DNA of 64,000 nt from Asticcacaulis sp. MM231 (lineage in GTDB: Bacteria > Pseudomonadota > Alphaproteobacteria > Caulobacterales > Caulobacteraceae), in assembly GCF_964186625.1 (NCBI RefSeq), contig NZ_OZ075108.1:248001-312000 (forward strand), in the 5' to 3' direction. Below, one piece after another: positions 29,648-38,398 of this stretch; the stretch's first letter is position 1, and each line of letters opens with the position of its first letter. The notes under the pieces are model-generated. The model was not told where the DNA came from, did no database searches, and saw only the letters and a program-made list of their open reading frames with translations. The position numbers and the translations under genes are program-made.

Positions 29648-31159
29648 ATGCCCGCTGCCCCTATCAAAAAGATCGTCATTCTCGGTGGTGGCACCGCCGG
29701 CTGGCTGAGCGCAGCTATGATGGCGCGCGTGCTGGGCCGCACGGTTGATATCACCCTGGTCGAATCCGATGAGATCGGGATTGTCGGGGTGGGTGAGGCG
29801 ACGATTCCGCCGCTGGTCAATCTGTTGGTGTTTCTCGGCATCAATGAAGACGACCTGCTGAAGCACGTGCAGGGCACCTTCAAGCTCGGTATCGAATTTC
29901 ACGACTGGTATGAAAAAGGCCATAGCTACGGCCATATGTTTGGCGCACCCGGTAACCCGCTCGGAGTCCTGCCCTTCCATCAATACTGGCTACGGCAATA
30001 TCAGGCCGGGAAGGCCGGCAGTCTGTGGGACTACAGCCTGAACGCGCTGGCGGCGCAGCAAAATCGCTTCGGTCGTCTGCGCACCATCCCCAATACGCCC
30101 AATATGGAGGGCATGAACTACGCCCTGCATTTCGATGCCAGCCTGCTGGCCCGATATGTGCGCGGCCATTGCGAAAAGCAGGGTGTCATCCGGCGCGAAG
30201 GCATGGTCAGCGGCGTCAATCTGCGCGGCACGGATGGCTTTATCGAAAGCCTGACCCTGCAATCAGGCGAGGTCATCAGCGGTGATTTCTTCCTCGATTG
30301 CTCCGGCTTTCAGGGGTTATTGATCGAAGGTGCCTTGAAATCCGGCTATGAAGCGTGGACGGAATTTCTGCCCTGCGATCGCGCTTGGGCGGTGCCGTGC
30401 CAAGCAGCCGGACCGCTGCGGCCCATCACCCGGACGCGCGCCCATACGGCCGGCTGGCAGTGGCGCATCCCCTTGCAGCACCGCACCGGCAACGGTCACG
30501 TTTTTTCCAGCGCCTTCATGGAGGCCGACGCGGCGCGCGATATCCTGATGAATAATCTCGATGGCGAAGCGCTGGCCGAACCGCGCCTGATCAGCTTTGT
30601 CACCGGCCGCCGCAAATCCTCATGGGTCAAGAACTGTGTCAGCCTGGGGCTTGCTTCCGGTTTTATGGAACCTTTGGAATCGACCAGCATCCATCTGGTG
30701 CAATCGGCGCTGCAGCGGCTGGCCCATATGTTCCCCGATACCGGATTCAACCAGCCGGAAATTGATGAATATAACCGCAAGACCAAACGCGAATACGAAC
30801 TGATCCGCGACTTCCTCGTCCTGCATTACAAGGCGACGAAGCGCGATGACAGCCCCTTCTGGAACCATTGTCGCACCATGGCGATGCCCGATAGTCTGGC
30901 GACCAAGATAGACTATTTCCGCCAGCATGGCCGTGTCATGGTCGAGGAGGATGACCTATTCAAGGAGGCGAACTGGGTGCAGGTGCTGATCGGTCAGGGC
31001 GTCATGCCGGAAAGCTTTTCACCCCTGGCCCTGACCGTGCCGGATGACAGCCTTGCGGACTACATGGCCCATGTCCGGCAGATCTACGATACGCTTTTGC
31101 CGAAGATTCCAAGCCATGTCGATTACATCGCCCAGTATTGTCAGGCGTTTAAAGATTAG
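29648..31159 (+). CDS. Flavin-dependent tryptophan-halogenase-like protein
   Basis: The 503-residue protein has all hallmarks of FAD-dependent halogenases: the GGGTAGW dinucleotide fold at residues 13-19, the catalytic Lys79 (GTFKLGIEF, same number as in PrnA), the WQWRIP motif at 270-275, and the catalytic Glu344-Ser345 in EPLESTSI. It should therefore be able to form hypochlorous or hypobromous acid and a lysine haloamine. Its substrate is unknown. It directly follows the TonB receptor, separated by a terminator; the same receptor-halogenase pairing occurs in other Caulobacterales and in xanthomonads, where the role in carbohydrate loci is unexplained. The frame overlaps the convergent hydrolase gene by 11 bp. 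Confidence 0.92.
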   Translation: MPAAPIKKIVILGGGTAGWLSAAMMARVLGRTVDITLVESDEIGIVGVGEATIPPLVNLLVFLGINEDDLLKHVQGTFKLGIEFHDWYEKGHSYGHMFGAPGNPLGVLPFHQYWLRQYQAGKAGSLWDYSLNALAAQQNRFGRLRTIPNTPNMEGMNYALHFDASLLARYVRGHCEKQGVIRREGMVSGVNLRGTDGFIESLTLQSGEVISGDFFLDCSGFQGLLIEGALKSGYEAWTEFLPCDRAWAVPCQAAGPLRPITRTRAHTAGWQWRIPLQHRTGNGHVFSSAFMEADAARDILMNNLDGEALAEPRLISFVTGRRKSSWVKNCVSLGLASGFMEPLESTSIHLVQSALQRLAHMFPDTGFNQPEIDEYNRKTKREYELIRDFLVLHYKATKRDDSPFWNHCRTMAMPDSLATKIDYFRQHGRVMVEEDDLFKEANWVQVLIGQGVMPESFSPLALTVPDDSLADYMAHVRQIYDTLLPKIPSHVDYIAQYCQAFKD

Positions 31160-32006
31160 CCTTCAGCCACGCCGCCGCATCGGCGCGCAACGGCGCCTTT
31201 TTGCGGAAGGGCACGGAATAGACCGCCGCCGTATCCTGATGGGTCAGGCCGTCATAAAGCTGCAAGGTCACGTCGGTGCCAGCGGCCTTCAGGCGCGTGT
31301 CGAGATTAACGGCATTGTGCACGCCAACCACCGTATCTGAGCGGCTTTGCTGGAGCAGGAATTTGGTATCGACTTTGCGCGCATAGTGGATGGGTTGCGT
31401 CTCTTCCGGCTTTGGCCATTGACCAAAGGCGTCTTTCGAGGCCTGAACATCGAAGGGGTAGAAGTCGTAGGGTCCGGCAATGCCGACGCAAACCTTGAGC
31501 GGCGATGGCTCACCAAGATAGCGTGGATCAAGCGCCATCATCGCCGCGGCATAGCCGCCGGCCGAATGACCGATGACGCCGAGTCGCGAGAGATCGCCGC
31601 CGTGTTCGGCCGCATGGGCCATGACGTGCTTCACAGCCCGCGCATTGTCTTCGAGAAAAGCCGGATAGACGACATCCGGCACCAGCCGGTAATCTGGAAT
31701 GGCGACGAGATAACCGAGCGCCGCCAGGGCATGACCCATCCAGGCGTAGTCGGATTTTGCGCCGGTATTCCAGCCGCCACCATAGAAAAACACCAGCACC
31801 GGCAGGTTCCTGGCCACACCCTTCGGTGCATAGAGATCATAGGTCTGACGCGGCAGGTTGCCATAAGGGACATCGCGCGCCACGCGCACCGCCTCGTCCT
31901 TTGGTGTCAGGGTGTTGAACAGGCTGAGCGTATTGCAGCCCGCCAGCAGGGTGCCGATACCGCCAAGACCGAGAGCGGACAGAAGGGTGCGTTTCGTCAA
32001 GATCAT
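31149..32006 (-). CDS. Lipoprotein alpha/beta hydrolase (esterase-lipase type)
   Basis: A 285-residue alpha/beta hydrolase with a lipoprotein signal (LLAGC, lipidated Cys24), oxyanion-hole loop VFFYGGGW, nucleophile elbow VIGHSAGGYA and a late catalytic His in DGLTHQDT. Related to the HSL/BD-FAE-type esterases. It is the last gene of a minus-strand operon under the ECF sigma promoter: its ATG overlaps the DUF1365 stop as ATGA. Substrate unknown. The 3' end overlaps the halogenase stop by 11 bp. Confidence 0.85.
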   Translation of the reverse strand: MILTKRTLLSALGLGGIGTLLAGCNTLSLFNTLTPKDEAVRVARDVPYGNLPRQTYDLYAPKGVARNLPVLVFFYGGGWNTGAKSDYAWMGHALAALGYLVAIPDYRLVPDVVYPAFLEDNARAVKHVMAHAAEHGGDLSRLGVIGHSAGGYAAAMMALDPRYLGEPSPLKVCVGIAGPYDFYPFDVQASKDAFGQWPKPEETQPIHYARKVDTKFLLQQSRSDTVVGVHNAVNLDTRLKAAGTDVTLQLYDGLTHQDTAAVYSVPFRKKAPLRADAAAWLKANL

Positions 32007-32830
32007 CTCGTTATCGACTTAAAGCTGGCGCTCGATTTTTCGGTCGGCGGCTTAGGGCACAGGCGCATGCCCTTGAAAAACAGGATCGCGGCCTCCCAAT
32101 GGATACCCCACACCACCTTCAGCGTCATCAGCGGCATGGCGAAAAAAGTCGTAACAAAGCGCTGTCGCGCAAGGCTTCGCGTTTGGCGGTGAAGCCGGCG
32201 AACAGCATGTCGCGGAAAATGCCGCCATCCGTCTGCTGTTTGAGGCGGATATTGAGCACGAAGGTATCTTCCGGCGGGATCAGCTCGAAGTCATAGGCCA
32301 TGTCCATATCCATGAAGGGCGAGACATGCAGGCGCTTGTCAGCGGCCTGATGGATAGGGCGATGGGTCTGATTTGAGACGTTTTGGCGCACCGGCAGGAC
32401 ATAGGAATGACGGTCGCCGAAGGTATTGTTGACCTCATAGACCACGGCCTTCATCGCGCCATCCGATGCTTGCACGAAATAGAGGCTGATCGGATTGAAC
32501 ACGAAGCCGAGAATGCGCGGCATGGCCAGCAGGAACAGGCGATCGCTATTGACGTAGAAGTCCATGCCCGGCCAGCAGGCGGATCATTCGGTCCTTGAGC
32601 GTGCCGGTATGCGCGGCGGCCTTGTCGGGGCCATGATCGCGGTCATAGAAGCCGAACAGGTTGAAGCGATTGCGCGACAGGCATTTGGTCTGTTTCAGGT
32701 CATCGTCCAGACGGTCAAGATCCAAAAGCACCTGAAAGATGCGATAGTTCAGGCGATGCTGTTTCGGGGCGAAACGCTGGTGCATCACGTCGCCGACATA
32801 AAGGCCCGCTTCGATATGGGGCGCCGCCAT
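32003..32830 (-). CDS. DUF1365 family protein, interrupted by two frameshifts
   Basis: DUF1365 proteins accompany COG2907 FAD oxidoreductases and ECF11/ChrR systems; their activity is unknown. Three frames are needed: AGLYVGDVMHQRFAPKQHRLNY (32830 to about 32553), then MPRILGFVFNPISLYF...TFGDRHSYVLP (about 32553-32160), then FFAMPLMTLKVVWGIHWEAA (about 32160-32003). The first junction has one extra base, the second one missing base. Because the true stop overlaps the next gene's start as ATGA and the ATG overlaps the upstream stop as TAATG, operon architecture is intact and the indels look like errors or very recent lesions. Confidence 0.8.
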
Positions 32831-34191
32831 TATTCGGCGGCCGCCAGAACCGAGTCAGGCGCCCATGGATTGTAGCGGATGCGGCTCTGGCTCCAGTCGA
32901 AATCCCAAGGCCGGCGTTTTCCGGTGATCGCTTCGGCGACCGCCAGCCCTGATTGCAGGCCATCCTCATGGAAGCCAGAACCAAAATAGGCGCCGCAGAA
33001 CCAGCTTCGGTTCTGGCCCTGCAAATCGCCAAGCCGCTCTTGCGCCGCTATGGCCTCGCTGTTGAAAAGCGGATGCTCGAACACGATGCGCTTGATGACC
33101 TTGGCCGGATCGACGGCGTGCGTCGGGTTGAGCGTGACAAAGTAGTTCTTGTCGGTTTTCAGCACCTGCAACAGGTTCATCCAGTAGGTGACGCAAAGCT
33201 GTTGCTCGTTGGAGGCCGAGCGCTCGCCCATATAGTTCCAGCTCGACCAGGCGGCGCGTCGCTTCGGCATGAAGGCGGTGTCGGTGTGCAGCACCACCTC
33301 GTTCGGCGTATAGGTGAAGGCTTTCAGCGTCTCGACCTCGGCTTCGGAAGCGTTGGCCAGCAGGCTCAGGGTCGTGTTGGCATGGGTGGCGAAAACCACC
33401 TGATCGAAGGCGTGTTGCTGACCATGCTGATCGACTAGCACCACGCCGTTACGGTCGCGCTGCACGGTGCGGATGGCGGTTCTGGTGACGATGCGATCGG
33501 CAAAACTGGGGGTCAGTTTTTTCAGGTAGGCCTGCGCCCCGCCTATGACGCTGCGCCACAGGATGCGGTCCATGATCTGCAACAGGCCGTGGTTTTCGAA
33601 GAAGGCGATGAAAGCGCGGAACGGATAGTCCATGATCTGATTGGCCGACGTTGACCAGATGGCGGCGGCCTGCGGCAACAGGTGATCGTCGATAAAGGCG
33701 CGGCCGTAATTGCGGTCCTTGAGATAGTCGCCCAAGCGGTAATCCTCGCGGGCGCGGGCGGCCAGATCCTTCGGCGCCTCACGATAAAAGCGCATGATGT
33801 CGAGGAGCAGGCTGATGAAGCGCGGGCGGAACAGGTTTCGCGTCTGGGCGAACAGGCCCTTCAAACCGAGGCTGGAATATTCCAGCTTACCCTTGTCGAT
33901 CGACACGCCGAACGACATGTCGGAAAGCTGATGCTCGACACCGAGGTGCTTGAAAAGCTGGACAAGGTTCGGGTAGCACGGCTCATTGAAAACGATGAAG
34001 CCCATATCGAGCCACAGCGGCTTTTGCTCACTGCCGATATTGATGGTGTGACTATGACCGCCGACCTCGGCTTCGCTCTCGAAGACCGTGATATCGCAGG
34101 TGTCGTTCAGCATCCAGGCCGCCGACAGGCCGGCAATGCCGGTGCCAATGATGGCGACACTTTGCTTTTTTTGCGGGATGGAATCGAACAT
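32830..34191 (-). CDS. FAD-dependent oxidoreductase of the COG2907 amine-oxidase type
   Basis: A predicted NAD(P)/FAD-binding protein with IIGTGIAGLSAAWML dinucleotide fold and FESEAEVGGHSHTI right after the start, and FVVFATHANTTL-like mid-region. In Rhodobacter-type genomes this gene, DUF1365 and often cfaS form part of the sigmaE (singlet oxygen) regulon. Possible starts are 34236, 34218 and 34191; the sigma-type promoter at 34224-34252 places the transcript start near 34217, so only the ATG at 34191 leaves a normal leader, giving 453 residues. Overlaps the DUF1365 start as TAATG. Confidence 0.85.
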   Translation of the reverse strand: MFDSIPQKKQSVAIIGTGIAGLSAAWMLNDTCDITVFESEAEVGGHSHTINIGSEQKPLWLDMGFIVFNEPCYPNLVQLFKHLGVEHQLSDMSFGVSIDKGKLEYSSLGLKGLFAQTRNLFRPRFISLLLDIMRFYREAPKDLAARAREDYRLGDYLKDRNYGRAFIDDHLLPQAAAIWSTSANQIMDYPFRAFIAFFENHGLLQIMDRILWRSVIGGAQAYLKKLTPSFADRIVTRTAIRTVQRDRNGVVLVDQHGQQHAFDQVVFATHANTTLSLLANASEAEVETLKAFTYTPNEVVLHTDTAFMPKRRAAWSSWNYMGERSASNEQQLCVTYWMNLLQVLKTDKNYFVTLNPTHAVDPAKVIKRIVFEHPLFNSEAIAAQERLGDLQGQNRSWFCGAYFGSGFHEDGLQSGLAVAEAITGKRRPWDFDWSQSRIRYNPWAPDSVLAAAE

Positions 34192-34223
34192 GGTGGCGTT
34201 GCTGTCTTGGCTTGTCATGAAAG

Positions 34224-34252
34224 GTCTACGCGCCACACCCTGACACGGATCA
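34224..34252 (-). promoter_or_regulatory. ECF11-type promoter driving the oxidoreductase operon
   Basis: Minus strand: TGATCC (34252-34247), 18-bp spacer, TAGAC (34228-34224). Same pattern as the Rhodobacter sigmaE consensus TGATCC-N18-TAAGA and as the promoter on the other strand. Confidence 0.7.
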
Positions 34253-34295
34253 CCGCCTTATGTCCTATCTTTAGGAAACTATTCCGTATGCGTCA

Positions 34296-34324
34296 TGATC
34301 CATTCCGCTGGTGGCGGCGTAAAC
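34296..34324 (+). promoter_or_regulatory. ECF11-type promoter driving the sigma/anti-sigma operon
   Basis: TGATCC (34296-34301), 18-bp spacer, TAAAC (34320-34324), about 50 bp before the sigma gene. Indicates autoregulation. Confidence 0.75.
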
Positions 34325-34371
34325 TCCCTGAAACAGCAAAAATCTGATGCGAATTTCTGATACGGGATAAA

Positions 34372-34995
34372 ATGCTCTTTGACCGCGCCCTCACAATCGG
34401 GTCTTCTGCTCGCATGACAGTCATGCCTTCGGAAGACACCCAATCTGCGGAAATGCTCATCGCGCGCATTGCCTCGGAAAAGGATCGCGCCGCCTATGCC
34501 GCCCTCTTTACGCGCTTTGCCCCCAAGCTCAAGGCATTCGTGATGGGGCAGGGCATGACGGCGCAGGAAGCCGAAGATCTGGCGCAGGAGGCCCTGCTCA
34601 ATGTGTGGCGCAAGGCGCACCTGTTCGATGCCTCCAAGGCGACGGCGGTGACCTGGATATATTCCATCGCCCGTAATCTGCGCATCGATGCGGCGCGCAA
34701 GGCCAAGCGCGTCAAGGAATTGCCGGAAGATCTGTGGCAATCCGAAAAGGAAAAGGGCGCCGATGACCTGCTGGTCGATGCTCAGGCGGCCAGCAATATC
34801 ACGCATCTGCTGGAAACCTTGCCGCCCGAGCAGAAAACCATTCTGCGTCTGTCTTTTTACGAGGACCTGTCACATGGCGATATCGCCAAGGCCTTGTCCA
34901 TACCCCTGGGAACCGTCAAATCCCGCCTGCGCCTGGCGATGACCCGCCTGCGCACGGCTTTTGGCGATACGTCCCGTTCCGGAGATACAGTATGA
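34372..34995 (+). CDS. rpoE: ECF sigma factor, RpoE/ECF11 type (singlet-oxygen response)
   Basis: Group IV sigma factor with region 2 (AAYAALFTRFAPKLKAFVMGQGMTAQEAEDLAQEALLNVWRKA, then TWIYSIARNLRID) and region 4 (LPPEQKTILRLSFYEDLSHGDIAKALSIPLGTVKSRLRLA). Pairing with a ChrR-type cupin anti-sigma places it in ECF11, which in Rhodobacter responds to singlet oxygen. The frame opens at 34372, used here; the ATGs at 34414 and 34423 give more usual family lengths. The stop overlaps the chrR start by four bases. Promoters of the expected type lie in both directions from it. Confidence 0.9.
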   Translation: MLFDRALTIGSSARMTVMPSEDTQSAEMLIARIASEKDRAAYAALFTRFAPKLKAFVMGQGMTAQEAEDLAQEALLNVWRKAHLFDASKATAVTWIYSIARNLRIDAARKAKRVKELPEDLWQSEKEKGADDLLVDAQAASNITHLLETLPPEQKTILRLSFYEDLSHGDIAKALSIPLGTVKSRLRLAMTRLRTAFGDTSRSGDTV

Positions 34996-35657
34996 GTACC
35001 GTTCACCATCCCGGTGAAGACCTTTTGTGGGATTATTTTCGTGGCGCGCTGGCGCCCGGCCTGCGCCTGAGCGTGGCGACCCATCTTGAGCTATGCCCGC
35101 ATTGCCGCGCCGATCTGCAGCTTTTCAGCGCCGTCGGTAGCGCCATGCTCAACGAGATAGACGGCGTTGCCCTGTCCGAGAGTGCGCTGGATCTGGCGCT
35201 CGCCCGTATCGAGCGTCCGGAGAATGCGCGACCGGCGCCGGTGGCAAAGCTGGTGAAGCAGCCCGCCTTCCTGGACGGTTTCGAGTTGCCGGACTCGCTG
35301 AAACAGGTGCGCGTGAAAAACCGTTACTGGGTCGCGCCCGGTGTCTGGCTGGCGCCGGTCGATCTGCCGGAAGCCGCCAAGGGCGCCAAGACCTATCTGA
35401 TGTACGTCAAGGCGGGCATGGCTATGCCGAACCATACCCATCGCGGCCGTGAAATCACCGTCATGCTGCAAGGCACCTATGTCGACCATAAAGGCCGCTA
35501 CGAGCGTGGTGATTTCGCCATGTGCGACGACAGCGACGACCGGCACAATCCGATTATGGAAGGCGATGTCGATTGCCTGTGTCTGGTGGCGCAGGAAGCT
35601 GCCATCATCCCGCAAACCTGGCTGGGCTGGCTTCTCAAACCCGTTGCGCGGATCTAA
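34992..35657 (+). CDS. chrR: ChrR family zinc anti-sigma factor with cupin domain
   Basis: ChrR holds its ECF partner inactive until singlet oxygen triggers release. The 221-residue protein has the N-terminal anti-sigma zinc site at His6, His31, Cys35, Cys38 (the numbering known for Rhodobacter ChrR) and the C-terminal cupin (about 95-205) with putative metal ligands His148, His150, Glu154 and His185 (PNHTHRGREIT...DDRHNP). All ligands for both metals are retained, so a functional sensor is expected. Translationally coupled to the sigma gene (ATGA overlap). Confidence 0.93.
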   Translation: MSTVHHPGEDLLWDYFRGALAPGLRLSVATHLELCPHCRADLQLFSAVGSAMLNEIDGVALSESALDLALARIERPENARPAPVAKLVKQPAFLDGFELPDSLKQVRVKNRYWVAPGVWLAPVDLPEAAKGAKTYLMYVKAGMAMPNHTHRGREITVMLQGTYVDHKGRYERGDFAMCDDSDDRHNPIMEGDVDCLCLVAQEAAIIPQTWLGWLLKPVARI

Positions 35658-35720
35658 GCTTTTGCTTTTACGTGCTTTTTCATCTGAAAAATGCGTCACA
35701 CTTTTTGGAAAGCGCCAGGC

Positions 35721-36158
35721 ATGAAAAACTTCGCGGCCCTTTACGGCATCAGTTTCGTTATCCTCGGCGTGCTCGATTTTATCTGGCTGACAACCATGGG
35801 GGACAGCCTTTACCGCCCTGCCATGGGCGGCATGATGCGCGCCAAACCGGACCTCACTCCAGCCGCCATCTTCTATGTGCTTTATGTTTTTGGCCTGACT
35901 TACCTGGTGACATGGCCAGCGCTTTTTGGGCCAGCACTTTTCGGCGGTTCCGGTCACGTCTCTCTGGTCAATCTGGCGATCAAGGCTGGCCTGTTCGGGC
36001 TGGTGGCCTATGGCACCTATAATCTGACCGGGCTTGCCGCCATCAATGGCTGGCCTCTGCGCCTCAGCCTCATCGATATGTCATGGGGCACGCTGGTCAC
36101 GCTGGTCACCGCTTGCGGTTCGGCCTTCCTGCTCAAGGTTATGGGTTGGGTCCGCTAG
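35721..36158 (+). CDS. DUF2177 family membrane protein
   Basis: A 145-residue protein with four hydrophobic segments (about 5-25, 50-75, 85-105, 115-140) and the DUF2177 signature LDFIWLTTMGDSLYRPAMGGMM. Function unknown; the family often sits beside ChrR-type sigma systems, as here (64 bp after chrR), so it may belong to the same response. Start at 35721 preferred to 35691 because the membrane segment begins there. It overlaps the convergent HMG-CoA lyase gene by 20 bp. Confidence 0.85.
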   Translation: MKNFAALYGISFVILGVLDFIWLTTMGDSLYRPAMGGMMRAKPDLTPAAIFYVLYVFGLTYLVTWPALFGPALFGGSGHVSLVNLAIKAGLFGLVAYGTYNLTGLAAINGWPLRLSLIDMSWGTLVTLVTACGSAFLLKVMGWVR

Positions 36159-37050
36159 GTCGGCCCATAGCGTTAGCCACCTTGGAACGCGGCGGCCGGC
36201 CAAGCACATCCGAAATGAACCATGCCGCGCGCACCACCTCGTCGATATCGACACAGGTATCTATGCCCAGCCCGTTCAGCATATAGAGCACGTCTTCGGT
36301 CGCCACATTACCACTGGCGCCGGGCGCATAGGGACAGCCGCCGAGCCCACCCACTGAGGAGTTTATGGTAGTAATTCCGTAATCGAGCGAGGTCAGGATG
36401 TTGGCCAGGGCCTGACCGTAGGTGTCATGGAAATGGACGGCCAGTTTCTCGCGCGGCACACGCGCGGTAACGACATCGAGCAGTCGCTCAACATCAGACG
36501 GCGTGCCGACGCCGATGGTGTCGCCCAGACTGATTTCATAGCAGCCAAGATCGAGCATTTTCACCGCCACCTCGGCGACCTTTTCCGGATCAATGGGGCC
36601 TTCATAAGGACAGGCGATGACGGTCGAAACATAGCCGCGCACGCGGATGCCCTGCGCCCGCGCCGATTGTGTCACCATGCCGAAGCGCTCCAGGCTCTCA
36701 TCAATGGAGCAGTTGATATTGCGCTGGCTGAAGGTCTCCGAAGCCGCGCCGAAAATGGCCACCACATCGGCCCTGGCGTCGCGCGCCGCTTCATAGCCCT
36801 GCAGATTGGGCGTCAGGACGGGGTAGGTGGTGCGGGGAGCGCGCCCTATGCCGGCCATGACCGCCGCCGCATCGGCCATTTGCGGCACCCGTTTCGCGGA
36901 TACAAAACTGGCCGCCTCGATAGAGCTCAGGCCGCTATGGGTCAGGAGATCGATCAGCGTGATCTTGTCCTCGACCGTGACCATATGCGCCTCGGCTTGC
37001 AGTCCGTCGCGCGGCCCGACTTCATAGAGCTTGATTTTTGACGGCCTCAT
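36139..37050 (-). CDS. mvaB: Hydroxymethylglutaryl-CoA lyase
   Basis: Cleaves HMG-CoA to acetyl-CoA and acetoacetate, the last step of leucine degradation. The 303-residue TIM-barrel protein starts [14 protein letters not shown], has the metal-binding [12 protein letters not shown] and the active-site Cys loop [15 protein letters not shown]. Last gene of a five-gene minus-strand operon; its ATG overlaps the isovaleryl-CoA dehydrogenase stop by four bases (37047-37050). Confidence 0.95.
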   Translation of the reverse strand: MRPSKIKLYEVGPRDGLQAEAHMVTVEDKITLIDLLTHSGLSSIEAASFVSAKRVPQMADAAAVMAGIGRAPRTTYPVLTPNLQGYEAARDARADVVAIFGAASETFSQRNINCSIDESLERFGMVTQSARAQGIRVRGYVSTVIACPYEGPIDPEKVAEVAVKMLDLGCYEISLGDTIGVGTPSDVERLLDVVTARVPREKLAVHFHDTYGQALANILTSLDYGITTINSSVGGLGGCPYAPGASGNVATEDVLYMLNGLGIDTCVDIDEVVRAAWFISDVLGRPPRSKVANAMGRPSGPNP

Positions 37051-38213
37051 CTTGTTTCCTCAAACAGCTCCCGACCGATTAGCATCCGGCGGATTTCCGA
37101 TGTACCGGCGCCGATCTCATAGAGCTTGGCGTCGCGCCATAGCCGGCCGGCAGGATAATCATGGGTATAGCCGTTGCCGCCAAGACATTGAATGGCCTCT
37201 CCCGCCATCCAGGTCGCTTTTTCGGCGGCGTAAAGAATGCAGCCGGCGGCGTCCTTGCGCGTGGTTTCACCGCGATCGCAGGCCTGCGCCACGGCATAGA
37301 CATAGGCGCGGCAGGCAGCCCAGGTCGAATACATGTCGGCGATCTTGCCCTGCATGAGTTGGAAGGTGCCGATGGGGCTACCGAACTGTTCGCGCTCGTG
37401 GATATAGGGGATCACCACATCGAGGCAGGCGCGCATGATGCCGAGTGGTCCGCCGGACAACACGACACGCTCATAATCGAGCCCCGACATCAGCACGCTT
37501 GCGCCGCGACCGACGGTGCCCAGAACATTCTCCTCTGGCACCTCGCAATCGGTGAAAACAAGCTCGCCGGTATGCGATCCGCGCATGCCCAGCTTGTCGA
37601 GCTTCTGCGCCACCGCGAAGCCGGCAAAGCCCTTTTCGATCAGGAAGGCCGTCATGCCTTTCGAACCGGCGGCGGGATCGGTCTTGGCGTAGACGACCAG
37701 CGTGTCGGCGTCGGGGCCATTGGTGATCCACATTTTCGAGCCGTTGAGAATGTAGCGGTCGCCCTTTTTGTCGGCGCGCAGTTTCATGGACACGACGTCC
37801 GAACCGGCGCCGGTTTCCGACATGGCCAGGGCGCCGATGTGCTCGCCGGAAATCAGCTTGGGCAGATATCTCGCTTTCTGGGCGTCATTACCGTTACGGA
37901 CGATCTGGTTGACGCAGAGGTTGGAATGCGCGCCGTAAGACAAGCCTATCGAGGCCGAAGCGCGGGAGATTTCTTCCATGGCGATTGTGTGCGCCAGATA
38001 ACCCATATTGGCACCGCCGAACGCTTCCGGCGCGGTCAGGCCAAGCACGCCCATATCCCCCATCTTGCGCCACAGGTGCATGGGGAATTGATCATCGCTG
38101 TCGGCCTCTGCGGCCAGCGGCGCAATCTCGATCTCGGCGAACCTGCGCACCCCTTCGCGCAAGGACTCGATGTCCTCGCCATGGCCGAATTGCAGATGAG
38201 GGAAATCGATCAT
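37047..38213 (-). CDS. ivd: Isovaleryl-CoA dehydrogenase
   Basis: FAD enzyme converting isovaleryl-CoA to 3-methylcrotonyl-CoA. The 388-residue acyl-CoA dehydrogenase has [11 protein letters not shown] and [17 protein letters not shown] flavin-loop motifs, and the catalytic Glu sits in [16 protein letters not shown], the position specific to isovaleryl-CoA dehydrogenases rather than the C-terminal Glu of most relatives. C-terminal [22 protein letters not shown] also fits. A repeat-containing gap of 185 bp separates it from mccA upstream. Confidence 0.95.
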   Translation of the reverse strand: MIDFPHLQFGHGEDIESLREGVRRFAEIEIAPLAAEADSDDQFPMHLWRKMGDMGVLGLTAPEAFGGANMGYLAHTIAMEEISRASASIGLSYGAHSNLCVNQIVRNGNDAQKARYLPKLISGEHIGALAMSETGAGSDVVSMKLRADKKGDRYILNGSKMWITNGPDADTLVVYAKTDPAAGSKGMTAFLIEKGFAGFAVAQKLDKLGMRGSHTGELVFTDCEVPEENVLGTVGRGASVLMSGLDYERVVLSGGPLGIMRACLDVVIPYIHEREQFGSPIGTFQLMQGKIADMYSTWAACRAYVYAVAQACDRGETTRKDAAGCILYAAEKATWMAGEAIQCLGGNGYTHDYPAGRLWRDAKLYEIGAGTSEIRRMLIGRELFEETR

Positions 38214-38260
38214 CGCCTGTTTTCCTTCTGCCCGCTTGCCGGGCCTTTGTTTTAAGAGAG

Positions 38261-38390
38261 GAATCCACAGATTTCACAGATTAACACATATTTTTCAGTT
38301 CTTTAATTTCATGCGGCGTGCCGAATGGCCGCTTGATTGAGCGCGAGAGCGCTCTCTTAATCTGTGTCAATCTGTGCAATCTGTGGATTC
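38261..38390. repeat. Intergenic inverted repeat, CCACAGATT family copy 2
   Basis: Left arm GAATCCACAGATTTCACAGA (38261-38288 with extension) and right arm ending TCTGTGCAATCTGTGGATTC (to 38390), about 70 bp apart. Same design as 14594-14735. It separates mccA from ivd within the operon. Confidence 0.75.
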
Positions 38391-38398
38391 CCTTTCCT

